Shown here: positions 45,881-56,930 of the stretch, in pieces | Layout of the letters: each line of letters starts with the position of its first letter | Numbering within the stretch: position 1 is the first letter of the stretch | The notes under the pieces: generated by a model | Told to the model about the DNA's origin: nothing | Seen by the model: only the letters and a program-made list of their open reading frames with translations | Databases searched by the model: none | Position numbers and translations under genes: made by a program | From: Eutrigla gurnardus | Taxonomy: Eukaryota; Chordata; Actinopteri; Perciformes; Triglidae | Assembly: GCA_963514095.1 (NCBI GenBank) | Contig: OY741285.1 | Coordinates: forward strand, 3,346,375 to 3,410,374 | Reading direction: 5' to 3' | DNA length: 64,000 nt

Positions 45881-47185
45881 GTGTTTGACTGTGTGTAAAC
45901 GGGCTGAACGGGCCATTTCTTTGAAGTTTGTGCAATGTCCTAATGGCGCTGCGAAGAGGAGGGGGAAAAAAATGATTATCTTTTCATCCTCATAAACAAG
46001 CGAGCCTCCCTTTGTCCTGTGCTGAGAACAGAGTGGACGTTGCTCGGTTTAATTGTCAGGCAAATTTTAAGCAAACTTTTAAAATGTTGGGGTGGAAAAA
46101 AAAACGAATTAGGCGCTTTTCCATCAACTGGTGTGGAGCGAATAAACTTGGAGACAGCACAGTTCAGAATCAGCCAGTAGAAGAACCAACACAAGTTACC
46201 TTTGTCATCTATGGAACCCATGTATGATAGAAACATGGGAAAAGGTATTTTGGGGTGTGCCTTAAGACGGAGGCTAACAGTTATGGGAAGAAGGCAGCAA
46301 AAATGGCTGATCAGTCATGTGACCTGATTGCTCTTTGATTGGATTGACTCTTTGCTATGCTAACCAGCTCGATAGAATGACTCAGGACACCAGAACGGCT
46401 TCGACAGGTTCGGTACTCGGTGGAGGGAAACTGACACAAGGTGGGATGCTTGGAATTCTTCTTTTCCACAAAAGGCAAAAAAACATCTCAAGGGAGCGTG
46501 AAACAATTTTTTTCTTTTTGCAATTTTGGGAGTTTTGTGATACATCATTGTGAAGATGCTACTGGGAGTCAATGACAACATCTGGTACATTCTCGCTATT
46601 ATTATCCAGATGTTACAGAGTGAGGTCAGGGTGACTTGGAATGACTCAGCACCTGATTCCGGCCTTTGTAAACCAAAGCTGACCACATCTGGAGGTCAGT
46701 TCTGAGGTCACAAACCATCTCCTCTTTGAGTCTCGTAGTCAGAAACTTCATATCCAGCAGCATTCTGCTGATTTACATTCTGACACGTTGCCTCTCATTT
46801 GTTCATTTCCATTTTTACCGACTCTTATCCTTCATTTCCGAGAACACAATCAACAACCAGAAGATATGCAGGGTGGACATTATGTGCACATGCAAGAGCT
46901 CACAGCAAAGCATATATATTTGAAGCCAAATAGAGTTTTTTCCCCCCGACCTAATTGCATACAGAACAATAACCCGGGGGCATCGTGGTGATGTAACCAT
47001 CAGGTAGGCTGGGAGAAGAAGAACCCTGCAGGCAAAATAAGAGAGAAGCCGTCAAAAAAAATACTTCTTTAAAAAAGCTGGGAGGAGAAGGGAAAAAGGC
47101 AGTCAATCAAACCGCAGTTTTCAAGTCGAAAACACTGGGGCGAACAGGGTGCGCTGCGACTCCAGTTTAATATGAGGAGTAAAAA
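45881..47185. other. Non-coding stretch
   Basis: No gene was recognised. 46100-46230 (gcgcttttccatcaactggt) may belong to a dispersed repeat, but I could not confirm it with a second copy in the window. Confidence 0.4.
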
Positions 47186-47530
47186 TTGCCTTTAATTAAT
47201 GGGATGTTATGAAGAGGTTAGCTCAGCCTTCTGTCCGACTGCGTGGGGCGACGCTGAGCTGCTTCTAATTGGGGATCAACGCGTGCCGAGTCTGGGATTC
47301 TCGGTGTGCCGATAATGTCATATAATTGGAAAGAAATCTGTCACACTGACAGAGGCGAAGGCACCACAACCCTCCGAGGCTCGCACTTTAAAGATAGATT
47401 AATTAACCGACGGCTTCTTTTTCTCTAATTGTGTGTTTCCAGATAACAAGTTTAGAGTTGAGCCAATTATCTCCCCGCTCATGCCAACCCGGTTTCTCGG
47501 AGAAGGGTATTTTTGAACCCGCCGCCGCCG
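47186..47530. promoter_or_regulatory. Candidate conserved non-coding block
   Basis: Repeat-free, mixed-composition sequence with TTAATTAA at 47192-47199, ttctaattggggatcaacg, gataatgtcatataattgg and agattaattaacc motifs. The density of TAAT cores and the lack of simple repeats resemble vertebrate enhancers. Confidence 0.33.
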
Positions 47531-47838
47531 CGCTCTGAGGTCAGCTTCCATTTACAGAGGCCAAGCTGCGTTGATGACAGGGAGACAGAATTGAGTTGTG
47601 TTGAAATAATGAACTCTTGGTGCTCGTCTCTCTCTCTCTCCACTGGTTGACCTCACCTGCCTCCTCCTGAGGTGCTCACCTTTTTTTTAAAATTTTTGTA
47701 TCTTCCTCATCCTGCCTTTGTTTTCTCATTTTCTCAGTTAATCTCCTGTCCTCTTCACTTCTCTTTTCCTCTCGGCCTCTCGTGGATGAAGATCAAGCCC
47801 CTTAATTCTCCTCATTACAAAGCGGGGGGCTCCCCCCC

Positions 47839-47840
<2 letters not shown>

Positions 47841-47913
<73 letters not shown>
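47841..47913. repeat. (AC)n microsatellite, 73 bp
   Basis: An uninterrupted run of 36 units preceded by a C8 run. Confidence 0.98.
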
Positions 47914-47914
<1 letters not shown>

Positions 47915-47954
47915 CCAGAGCTTCTTTCCTCACACAGCTGTCCGTCCAACCTCA

Positions 47955-48260
47955 GCTCGTGGGCTTTTTAATTGACTTCTAGATCATTATTTAGTTAATT
48001 ATACCCCCAGACAGATTGCTAATAAATATTGATATGAATTATTCAAACCATATGTATGGCACTGATTGCTACACTAGCGTGAGTGGCACAAGTTGAAGTC
48101 TCTTAATTTGAAAACACATGGGGGGAGGAAATAATATAAATACAAACGCTAGGTCCATATCTGAGGAGAGGAAGGTAAATCATGCTAATGGTTTCAGATC
48201 AACACGGCGCTCCGGCTCTAAAGGAAGCTGCGCTCTGTAATGGCTCCATTCTGGCACCGC
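47955..48260. promoter_or_regulatory. Candidate AT-rich regulatory block
   Basis: It contains atttagttaattata, gctaataaatattgatatga and a CpG-rich end (cggcgctccggctc). Repeat-free; conservation is untested. Confidence 0.25.
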
Positions 48261-49535
48261 GGTGATCCGGTTTCACAGCCAGCGGTTGTGTGCCCACATG
48301 CAAAAATCCAGCAGTCGCTTTCATATTTTCAAACAACCTGCTGTTACTGAACTTGCTTAATCATTTGGTGCTACGAGAACGTCCTCTCCACAAAAACTAA
48401 AGTCATTATTCCACCACGAGAGTCAGGGAAACAAAACTTCTCTCTAAACTGCATCTTTATCTTTTTTTTTGTTGTTTTTTGGTTTGGTGGCTGGTCTAAT
48501 CTGGATTCACCCAACAATGCTTGCTGGGTCGTGGAGGAGCCTACGGTCCCAGCTGGGTTAGCTCTGAGCTCTCAACCAACCACCACACTTCCTTCCGCCA
48601 GGCTGATGAGGATTCTGATATGACCTTCAGTCTCCAGTAAAACACCTCGAGACAACATATTAAAAACGTAGAGACATCACAGCGTAGCCTCTTCTCCAAC
48701 TTTCTTTCAGGAGACCGGTGATGTGACTCCCTGAGAAATTCAATTCATTTGAGAAATTAATTTTAATCACCACACCTGATCAATATTCCCCAAACTCGTT
48801 AAACACAGTCTGCGAGCCCTTGTGCTCGGAATTTATGATTCAAATTTCAACCGATGCAGCATCTCTTGGAGTAATAACTGAAGTAATAACTTGTAATCCA
48901 TTACACCACTTGTTACTTGGGAAAGATATTCCGGTGGTCACGATTGTGGAGAGAAATAGTACGACTCTTTTCTGTTATTGTTATGCAAGCCCATTTTTAA
49001 AGGTGTGCTTTATCTTTTAGGGCGACTTATGTTCGATCTTTTTTAACTAATTCCTGATCACTACTCCACCTGCTGGTGTCACCTGTGCTTGTTAAGATGT
49101 GTTAGTTTAGCAGCGACGTTGAATACAACATTCAAGCAGAAAATGCCGACACAATGATGTGCCCTCAGGCCAATCAGGGAAAGAGAAAAAAAAAAAGAAG
49201 AAGCAAGCCTGCCCTCGCAATCTCTAGAGCAACCGTAGCGAGCAAACAGACTGAGTGAAGTTAAGAGAAAATAAGGGGAGACGATTGGTGGCATTAGGGT
49301 TGAGGAGTGGAGGTAAATTCCAGAGACGATTGGGGAAAATAGGCCAAGCTTCCGAATAAGAGGGGTGGGGGTTTGGTGGTGGTGGTGGGGGGGAATCAAA
49401 GCTCTTAATTGGCTTGTTAAGACTTGAAAGTGTGAGCTGAGAGAGAAGTAGCCTTGAGTTAGTAGTTAGAGCGAGAATGAGAGAAAAGAGAATGAACTAA
49501 AAAAGAAACAAATCCACATGAAGGAGTGTTAATGG
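48261..49535. other. Non-coding stretch
   Basis: No gene or RNA was recognised. The minus frame at 49079-49399 overlaps a G-rich stretch and shows no domain. Confidence 0.5.
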
Positions 49536-49538
49536 GGG

Positions 49539-49550
49539 GAGAGAGAGAGG

Positions 49551-49585
<35 letters not shown>
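49539..49585. repeat. (GA)n microsatellite
   Basis: GA units with GGGA and GAAA interruptions inside a wider purine-rich stretch (49430-49615). Confidence 0.94.
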
Positions 49586-49619
49586 GCAGTCAGTTAAAGC
49601 GGGGGAAGAGAGTTGAGAG

Positions 49620-49768
49620 TTGAGTTGCGACAACTTTATTTAATTAGTGTGTGTTTTGGGGAGCCCGATTGGGGAGCGCTGGATGTCCGGGTTTAGCGGA
49701 GCGGCTTCGAGGCCCGGCGGTCGGAATGAGATCGAGGTGTACGCGTCGCCGTCGCCGTGTTGTTTCAT

Positions 49769-49770
<2 letters not shown>
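49620..49770. promoter_or_regulatory. Candidate CpG-rich element
   Basis: The text ttatttaattagtgtg (TAATTA at 49641-49646) leads into a CpG-rich stretch (ggagcggcttcgaggcccgg and cgcgtcgccgtcgccg). No exon was seen beside it. Confidence 0.28.

Positions 49771-49801
<31 letters not shown>
49771..49801. repeat. (GT)n microsatellite
   Basis: An uninterrupted run of about 15 units. Confidence 0.96.
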
Positions 49802-49802
<1 letters not shown>

Positions 49803-50664
49803 ACTTTTCACCACGGCGACCCGAGGCTGATGAAGCCATTAGGGGCTCGGTCTCACAACCAATCAATCACTCTGACACCTCAATAGGGGAGCTGGATGGT
49901 CATTCTTCAAAACGCAGCCGGCCCACCTCGTCCACTCCAATAATCGCTCCAATCATTCAGTCGCCGGGCCCCGAACCTCCAACCTCCGAACCGCCAAACG
50001 CCCCGCTCCGAGCTGCAGCGCCGTTTTGCTCATTTGTTTGTTTTTTTTCTCGCCGTTCTACTTTTGCTCTCGGAGAGCGAGAGTTCGGCTGCATGTTTAC
50101 GCGAGGAAGACCAGCTGAATTCAAATGGATCGGAATGTTCCTGCTGCGTGAATTGCTCACGCAAGTTTGACTTCAGGATCCACTAGACCCACCAGAGAGG
50201 AGGAGGGGCCTAACCTCCATGTCCACACCGACAATCTTTATTCCATCATGGCTGAAATCACCACTATCGCTGCTTCGTACATGTTGTGTAGTCCCAGAAA
50301 CACCAGGAAACCCAACGGCGTCCTGTCTGAGTTCATAACATCATCCAGAGGTGTTGGATTCAGTGGATCTAGCAAGACACAAGTCTGCTGGTTAACTACA
50401 GCTGGATGAATGCAAAATAAACTATTTAGCTGTGATTTAATTGTAATAAATGCATAAAAAGGATGCTGAAATAACTCCATAATGATGGTGATTAGTAAAA
50501 AGTGTGAAGTCATGCTTTGTTAGGTCTGTCTGCAAGCAAACAACTTTTAAAGTGCTTGTTTTCTGAATGGAGTCTGGTTGATAAATGCAAGGCTATGGTA
50601 ACATTGTAGCTGCTTCATCAACGCTCCATATAAGGTACACATAAATACAGCAGATACCTTGTTG
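49802..50664. other. Non-coding stretch
   Basis: 49802-50060 is CpG-containing with a CCAATCAATCA word near 49858. The frame at 49757-50170 begins within the GT array and shows no domain. Confidence 0.4.
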
Positions 50665-50826
50665 TCTCTGGTTTCTCCACATAGTCTGGTCTGGTCTCTG
50701 GACTAATGTGAGCTACTATCTAGACCTCTGGGGGACCACAGACAGTCTCTGGTTTCTCCACATAGTCTGGTCTGGTCTCTGGATTAATGTGAGCTACTAT
50801 CTAGACCTCTGGGGGACCACAGACTA
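50665..50826. repeat. 81-bp tandem duplication
   Basis: 50665-50745 and 50746-50826 differ at only one internal base (ggacta against ggatta) plus the last two bases. It is a very recent or homogenised duplication. Confidence 0.95.
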
Positions 50827-51510
50827 CATGAGACAGGATGTGTTTCCTCCATTTCTGATTCAGCAACGTCAGAACGACAGGAGGAGAATCTCAGCAGTGA
50901 TAGTCTTTTTTTCTCCAGTACATCTTCATGCAAAATCCTTCTCTTTTTATTTTTATTTCCGTTGGACTGGTAACCTCGATGCAAACACATCTTTGTGCTC
51001 GGTGTTGGTTCTTGTGGTACGACGTAGTCCTAACGCTGATCAATGTGGCCGAGCGTACACATGAAGCAGTTAGAGTGAATGAGGGAGAAGGCAGGAGAGC
51101 TTTGAAGCATTGCTGCTAACAGGATTCCTTAGATACACCTCATCATTACACAGAGAGTGAGAGGAGAGGGGATGGGGGCTCCCGACGACTGTAATCACAC
51201 CCAACCAGTGACCCAGTTAGACCCATTTAGCCCAGAGATAAAGCCTCTCTCTCTCTCTCTCCCTCCCTCATATACACCACTATAATTCTGCCCAGAATCT
51301 TCTCATTGGTTTTCATTTTTCTTTTATTTCATTTCTTCACAGTTCTCCTTCCAGCGTGTAGCGTAGCCGCCGCCGCCGCTGTGTTGATTAACATTGTCAC
51401 ACTTGGGCTTTGTACCTTCTCCATTTGTGGTTTCATCACAGATGATGAATGATGATTTGCTTCTGTTTTGTTACCACATTTGTTTTTTGTTTTTATATAC
51501 TTCTGTCGGG
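50827..51510. other. Non-coding stretch
   Basis: Short CT run near 51245 and a CCG triplet run at about 51367-51380. No gene was recognised. Confidence 0.5.
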
Positions 51511-51514
51511 GCGT

Positions 51515-51720
51515 CTGTGACTCCCAACGCTCATGTGGAGCGAGTTGTTATCCCATCGTAAAGCGGTTCGATCCCAGGCTCCTCCAGTCCACATGTCCAA
51601 GTGTCCTTGGGTAGATTCTGAACCCTAAATTGCCTCTGGCAGGTTCTGTTGTGAGCACTTGCATCGGTCGGTAGACGAGAATTTATTCCATTTACTCCAG
51701 CATGCCGGATGTCAAAGGTT
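51515..51720 (+). mobile_element. tRNA-derived SINE
   Basis: A perfect RNA polymerase III B box, GGTTCGATCCC, lies at 51565-51575, with a degenerate A-box-like tggagcgagtt about 30 bp upstream. It is followed by caggctcctccagtccacat, gtccaagtgtccttgg and ctgaaccctaaattgc, the body of a common teleost SINE (recognised from memory). The head does not fold as an intact tRNA by eye, so it is not a functional tRNA gene. No clear target duplication was found. Confidence 0.78.
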
Positions 51721-53764
51721 AAAGTGCTGACTTTGTGCTTTAAGGGATTTGGGGATGTTTAATGAATATTAAATAGCGTATGGAAATGGCTTCAATTATG
51801 TTTAAAATTCAAAAGGAAGTGAAAAGGAAAAAGGATAAATATTTGCATGTCATAATCATTTTGTGAATTGAATATCTTTGGACTGTTGGTCGGACAACAA
51901 AACGCTGATAGTTGCTAGTAAGTAACGTGTCCAATGTGCGTGAATATCCACGAAGATGCCAACGGTGTTAAGTTATCGTTGCTAAGTGAGAATTAATTTG
52001 ACAAATGTGTTTCCAGATTCATAACCTGAAGGCAAAAACCACCTCAAGAGGGCGTTAAAACTTTACATTTTCATGAAGCTATTATAATTGAAATGTTGCA
52101 TACCATTACATCAAAGGAACTTCAAAACAATATCCACAAATCAATGGAAGACGTCTAATTATTATATCCAGTCTGTGGGTTAAACAGCAGCAAGTATGAT
52201 TGGAGTTGCTAAGGTTACTGTGCTCCCTTTGACATCTGAAAAAACACACCTATCAACTCCAAAAAGTAGCTGTCATCTGCACTCTTTCACCTTCTGTGAA
52301 GTTCCCTTTTAACTTCCTTTAAGTCGTCTCTTTGTTCTGAGGGAACTGCGGAGCAGATTGTGTGATTCCGTCTTGTACAAAGCTGTTATTTCCAAGTGTG
52401 GGCTGAATGTATTGAGCTGCATTTTCCGTTTCCACTGCGATAAGATGAATAGATGAAATTAAGAGACGACAACGCCTGCATTGGCAGTCTTGTTAGCTTA
52501 TCCTCTGTCTTAATAAATCATTGCGAGGCAAACAATGAAGAACGCCCACATTCGTCAACACTGCAATAAAACAGAAGGAAACGGCTGCCAAACGGAGAGG
52601 AGGGAAAGGGAAAAAAAAGGACTTCTCCTCTGTTTTGTTTCCTGGAGCAAAACAACAAACTTCTTTGCGTTGATGTGGGAAATAAAGAGTCTTTATTAGA
52701 CCCACTTCCCGGTGATGGAAGAAGTGAGACTGTCTTAGTACAGTAAATAGCAGCACTTCCAGCACTACTATAGCTCATCTCTGGAGGATGTGAGGTGGGT
52801 TGAGCATTATACTCTTGGCTGTCAACTTATCATGATGAAAAGGTATAAATGACTTCTTCCATCCGTCACTCTCTCCCCCTGTCTTTTCCCTTGTTTCCTC
52901 CCCTTTTATAACTGTATTTATCCCGGGAAAGTGTTACTGTCTTTATTGCTAAATCGTTTCCTCCGAGCCTATTTTCTCCACTCCACGCTCCCCCCTTCCT
53001 GTCCACATCCGGACCTACTTTTCTCACCTCATCTCGTCCGTCCTCTCCTCTCCTCTCCTCTCTCCCAAACGCCATCTTTTCCTCCTTCTGTCGGAGAGAA
53101 AACCCTTCTGTTGTTGCGGAGTCCAGCAGCCTGAGCGATCGCCTCTCCTATTGATCCCAGCGCCGGGTATTGCTGCCTACACGCCCACGCCCTGGCTATT
53201 TCCAACCAAAACAAACCATCATGTTTTTTTTTTTTTTCTCCCTCTGCCTAGTTTCCCTGGGGATTAGCGTTGTAAACAAAACCTCCAAATCCTTGTGCGC
53301 TGTTTCTATAGTTAGCACTGGAAGGTAGAGGAGGCCAGTGCCAGTGGGTGGTCTGAAGTACAGTACAATAAGTACAGTGGTAGGAGGGACGGTATTGTTT
53401 GAGCAGTCTGCAGCCATGTGGCCCGGTGGAGATAGCACCATGTGTAGGCTGGACCTACAGCACACGGGCGGCTCGTTGGGTTCGTGTGTAGGCATATGTT
53501 TTCATTTTATTTAGGCTCTAATTAATCACGGTCTTAATAATCAGTTATTTTATTTAAACAAACATACGGGTAACCAACCTGATGTCATGGGAAGGATGAG
53601 CCGGGTGAGATGGATAAGTAAATATTCTGCTGTGGGGCAATAGTCGATTATGTTTGCTTGATTAAGGGGGCTCCAATGGGATATGGGGCCGGTCTGGACC
53701 AAAAATGCCAGATTTGATTATTCAGTCCCAGTCCAATCCTGCTCGTAGACTTGAGAAGTAGTCC
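51721..53764. other. Non-coding stretch
   Basis: It holds a TCCTC pentanucleotide run at 53041-53062 and a T run at about 53224-53238. 53500-53700 is complex and AT-core-rich (gctctaattaatcacg) and may be regulatory. No gene was recognised. Confidence 0.45.
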
Positions 53765-53900
53765 TCAGGATGTCACCCATTGGGCTGTGGACTACAGTTT
53801 TCAATGTAGCTTTATTGCCCTCACTATCTCGGATGTGTTGCAACCAGTGAAGGAAGTGACAATATTTGGACTGTGGAGGAGCAACGGGTGGATTTGAGGG
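53765..53900 (+). mobile_element. Family R dispersed repeat, 5' part
   Basis: It carries gatgtcacccattgggctgt, then tgttgcaaccagtgaaggaa, then tgacaatatttggactgtgg and aggagcaacgggtggat, matching 12790-12905. It stops exactly where the 11-bp minisatellite begins. Confidence 0.78.
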
Positions 53901-53904
53901 CTGG

Positions 53905-54352
53905 CATCGGGCTAGGATCGGGATTTGATTGAGCTAGGATCAGGCTAGGTTCAGGCTAGAATCGGGCTAGGATCGGGATTGGATCGAGCTAGGATCAGGA
54001 TAGAATCAGGCTAGGATTGGGATTGGATGGAGCTAGGATCGGGCTAGGATCAGGCTAGAATCGGGCTAGGATTGGGATTGGATAGAGCTAGGATCAGGCT
54101 AGGATTGGGATTGGATCAAGCTAGGATCGGGCTAGGATCAGGCTAGAATCGGGCTCGGATTGGGATTGGATAGAGCTAGGATCAGGCTAGGATTGGGATT
54201 GGATCGAGCCAGGATCAGGCTAGAATCGGGCTAGGATTGGGATTGGATCGGGCTAGGATCAGGCTAGGATCAGGCTAGGATTGGGATTGGATCGGGCTGG
54301 GATCAGGCTATAATCGGGCTCGGATTGGGATTGGATCGAGCTAGGATCGGAC
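53905..54352 (+). repeat. 11-bp minisatellite with 88-bp higher order
   Basis: The unit is gctaggatcgg with variants gctaggatcag, gctagaatcgg and gattgggattg, about 40 units. The variant ggatagagctaggatcagg recurs 88 bp apart (near 54080 and 54168), which is eight units, so larger blocks have been copied. Confidence 0.93.
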
Positions 54353-54849
54353 TCGAGTCGGGGCTGATTGATTTGGAGCCTCACATGTCATTTAGATCTG
54401 TTGTTCTCTGGCTGAACAACACTCGCCCACAAACAGGGAAACTTGTTAAACCATTTGTGAAGGCGTCAAAATGAAGCAAAATGCTGTGGAACGACATAAA
54501 AAGCCCAAACTGTACGGCTGCCTCTAAAAGTTGATTTAAGTGAACTATTAATGATCGCAGCGGTAACTGACATATTGATGATGTTTTTGTTTGTTTTGTT
54601 TTAGTGGATACATTTCACAGATTTTAATGATTGTTACTGTGAAAAATGAGAAACTCTATCTGTTTCTTTTTTATGTGTTTGGTCGTTTTCCCTATTTCCC
54701 ATTCCAGGATTTATGACCAACATGTACTTGTACACACACTTACAGGGTTTCTCCTGTTTATCACTTTTACGGGGGCTCATCATGCGATTACCTGCTGCAA
54801 AATAAGGTGATTGTGTGTGTGAAGCTTCTATTTTCCAGGCATTCATACA

Positions 54850-54888
<39 letters not shown>

Positions 54889-55440
54889 ATTTGGCTCCAG
54901 CACCTCGCAGCCGTTCTTTAAAATGTGAATTATGATGGCAGACAGAACCAATGCAATAACTGAGTTTATTATATTTACATGTGCAAACACGGGTGCCTCT
55001 CCGCTCCACATTCCCATTTAACCACAATGCAATTCATGGCTCCGTGCAGCTTTTACCAGAGTGTGTGTGTGTGTTTTGCCTTCTAAGTGCACGGCCCACC
55101 CACCTGTGTTGACGCCAATTGGAGGCTGAGCTTGGAGCTCCAGCTGTGTCCGTATCAGATGACCCTCGGTGGTCCTCAGCGCTGCTTTTTAGCTGAAACT
55201 AGAGCAGTTGGGGCTCCCGGCCGTCTTCACTGCTCCCTCTGCTACACTGATAGTGCCCGGCCTTGCAATGCACCATCACAGAGAGGGGAAACAGAGGGGG
55301 ATTCAATTACATTTTTTTTTTTTACCTGACACTGGCTACTTGCTGATCGAAACGTGTGGTGTCATTGTTGTATTGTTTGGATGAGGTTGATACAAGAGCC
55401 CATAGAGAATTTTAACCCTGGTTCTGTGAGTGCAGGTGGA
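54353..55440. other. Non-coding stretch with a (GT)n array
   Basis: A GT run of about 17 units lies at 54853-54887, and a T run at about 55312-55324. No gene was recognised. Confidence 0.5.
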
Positions 55441-55551
55441 GCCCTCGACGAATGTCGCCCCCTGCTGCTCCATCCTGATTGGCCGGCATGCAAAGTTCAT
55501 TGGGCGAATGATTGGAGGAGAGTACAGAACTAGGGTTACAACATGGTAACC

Positions 55552-55806
55552 TTTGGTTTAGCTCCTGTCTCTTTAAGTCCCGCTTCTGAGAAAGCCCAGG
55601 CTGCTCTGATTGGCACCTGCAAAGGTAGTTTTCTTGCCATGGGAGGATATCAGGGTGATTATATATACTGTATATATCAATATAGTTACATAGGAAAGGG
55701 AGCCACGTCTGAATGGTTTTTATTTCACAGATTGTGGGTTGGTGGACACTCAAATGTACGTGCACGAGCACTGAAAAAGTGAGTTTTTCCATGATGTGTC
55801 CCTTTA
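55552..55806 (-). mobile_element. Possible MITE copy with shared end
   Basis: The + strand text actgaaaaagtgagtttttc, then catgatgtgtccctttag, recurs in diverged form at 60754-60793 (actgaaaaagtgagtctttc, atgatatggatcacttaag). The left part (ctgtctctttaagtcccgct, tctgagaaagccc) also looks like a known fish repeat. Class and boundaries are uncertain. Confidence 0.45.
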
Positions 55807-56635
55807 GTATCTGTCCAAGAAGTAGATGCGTTTAAACTAGCATCCATAAATTATGTTTACTATGGTTAAAGCAGAAATGTCCATAAATCAGTCCACCATT
55901 AATCTCTCAGAATGGTAAATGGATTTGAGTGTTTCCTACGTATCGTATCAGTTGTCCACAGCTGCTTCATACTGTATGAAAAGTGTCTCTTTCAGTTCAT
56001 TAAATCCCTGCAGCAGGACACATATACTGATAAATCTGCAGCCTCTGATTTGACAAGTGCCGTGTCAGAGCGCGGTGCCATTACTCACGGCCGTCCGCTG
56101 TGTTTACGTTGATTAAATAACATGCAAATCACGACTGCAAAATAACCACGCGACTCTACGCACATCAGGTCTGCTGGTTGGGACTCGAGGAGAAGTGGGA
56201 TTACAATGGCTCGAGTGTGTCGCTGCCTCCTTTCCAACTTTCTGTTGCCCTTCGTGTTTATTCTTGAAATGCATGAAGGATAGACGCGGTTATATAAACA
56301 ACTTCACATTTTTTCTTTCTATCATCATTGTTCGATTGAAATAGAAAGCCATTCTGCACCGTCCACACAACAAATTGATTTGTCGAAGAAGTCAATTCTT
56401 CATTTATTCTTTTCATACGTCATACGTTGGGATTAGCACAATAATCCCCTTTACTCCACCCTGTTGCGCATTGAGCTGCTCCACGTACATGCACCGAAAT
56501 AGCAGCCAAACCTGCCTGTATCCCCTTGTTGCACAGCTTTGCATTTAATTCTCAGTTCTACCTGCACAGAAGTTAGCACACAGTATGTTGTGCAGGGCTG
56601 ATAACTCTCTGAGACTCATGCTATTGGCACTTTAG
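55807..56635. other. Non-coding stretch
   Basis: No gene, RNA or repeat was recognised. Confidence 0.5.
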
Positions 56636-56930
56636 CAAGTTACAAGGTTATTTTATTGTCATAGTACAAAAGATCCGCCAATGAAAAGCAGTTTATAGTC
56701 CCATTCTTGCCAGATGGCAGCGGAGTGAACAGGCTGTGTCTTGTTGGTCTTGGTGGGTTTTGTCCTTTAATACCTTTTGGGCTCTTTGCGGGCACCTCTT
56801 GTCACCAATATCTCTGTACCAGTGATGTCCTGGGTGGTTTTAATAACCTGTCCTGGGATGGACACATCACATGCCAGTCAGGATGCTTTCTACTGCTCCT
56901 TTGTAAGACTTAAAGGACCATACCATCTAA
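56636..56930 (+). mobile_element. Teleost dispersed repeat, copy 1
   Basis: The text gccagatggcagcggagtga and acaggctgtg, later accagtgatgtcctgggtgg, matches a widespread fish repeat (cagatggcagcagagtgaac... from memory). It parallels 60085-60260. The open frames over it are artefacts. Confidence 0.6.

Noticed and set aside
48840..48930. Possible dispersed repeat (agtaataac and taatccattacacc words)
   Set aside because: No second copy in the window and no clear boundaries.
51534..51600. Functional tRNA gene
   Set aside because: The B box is intact, but the A box is decayed and no cloverleaf was seen. The downstream body is that of a SINE.
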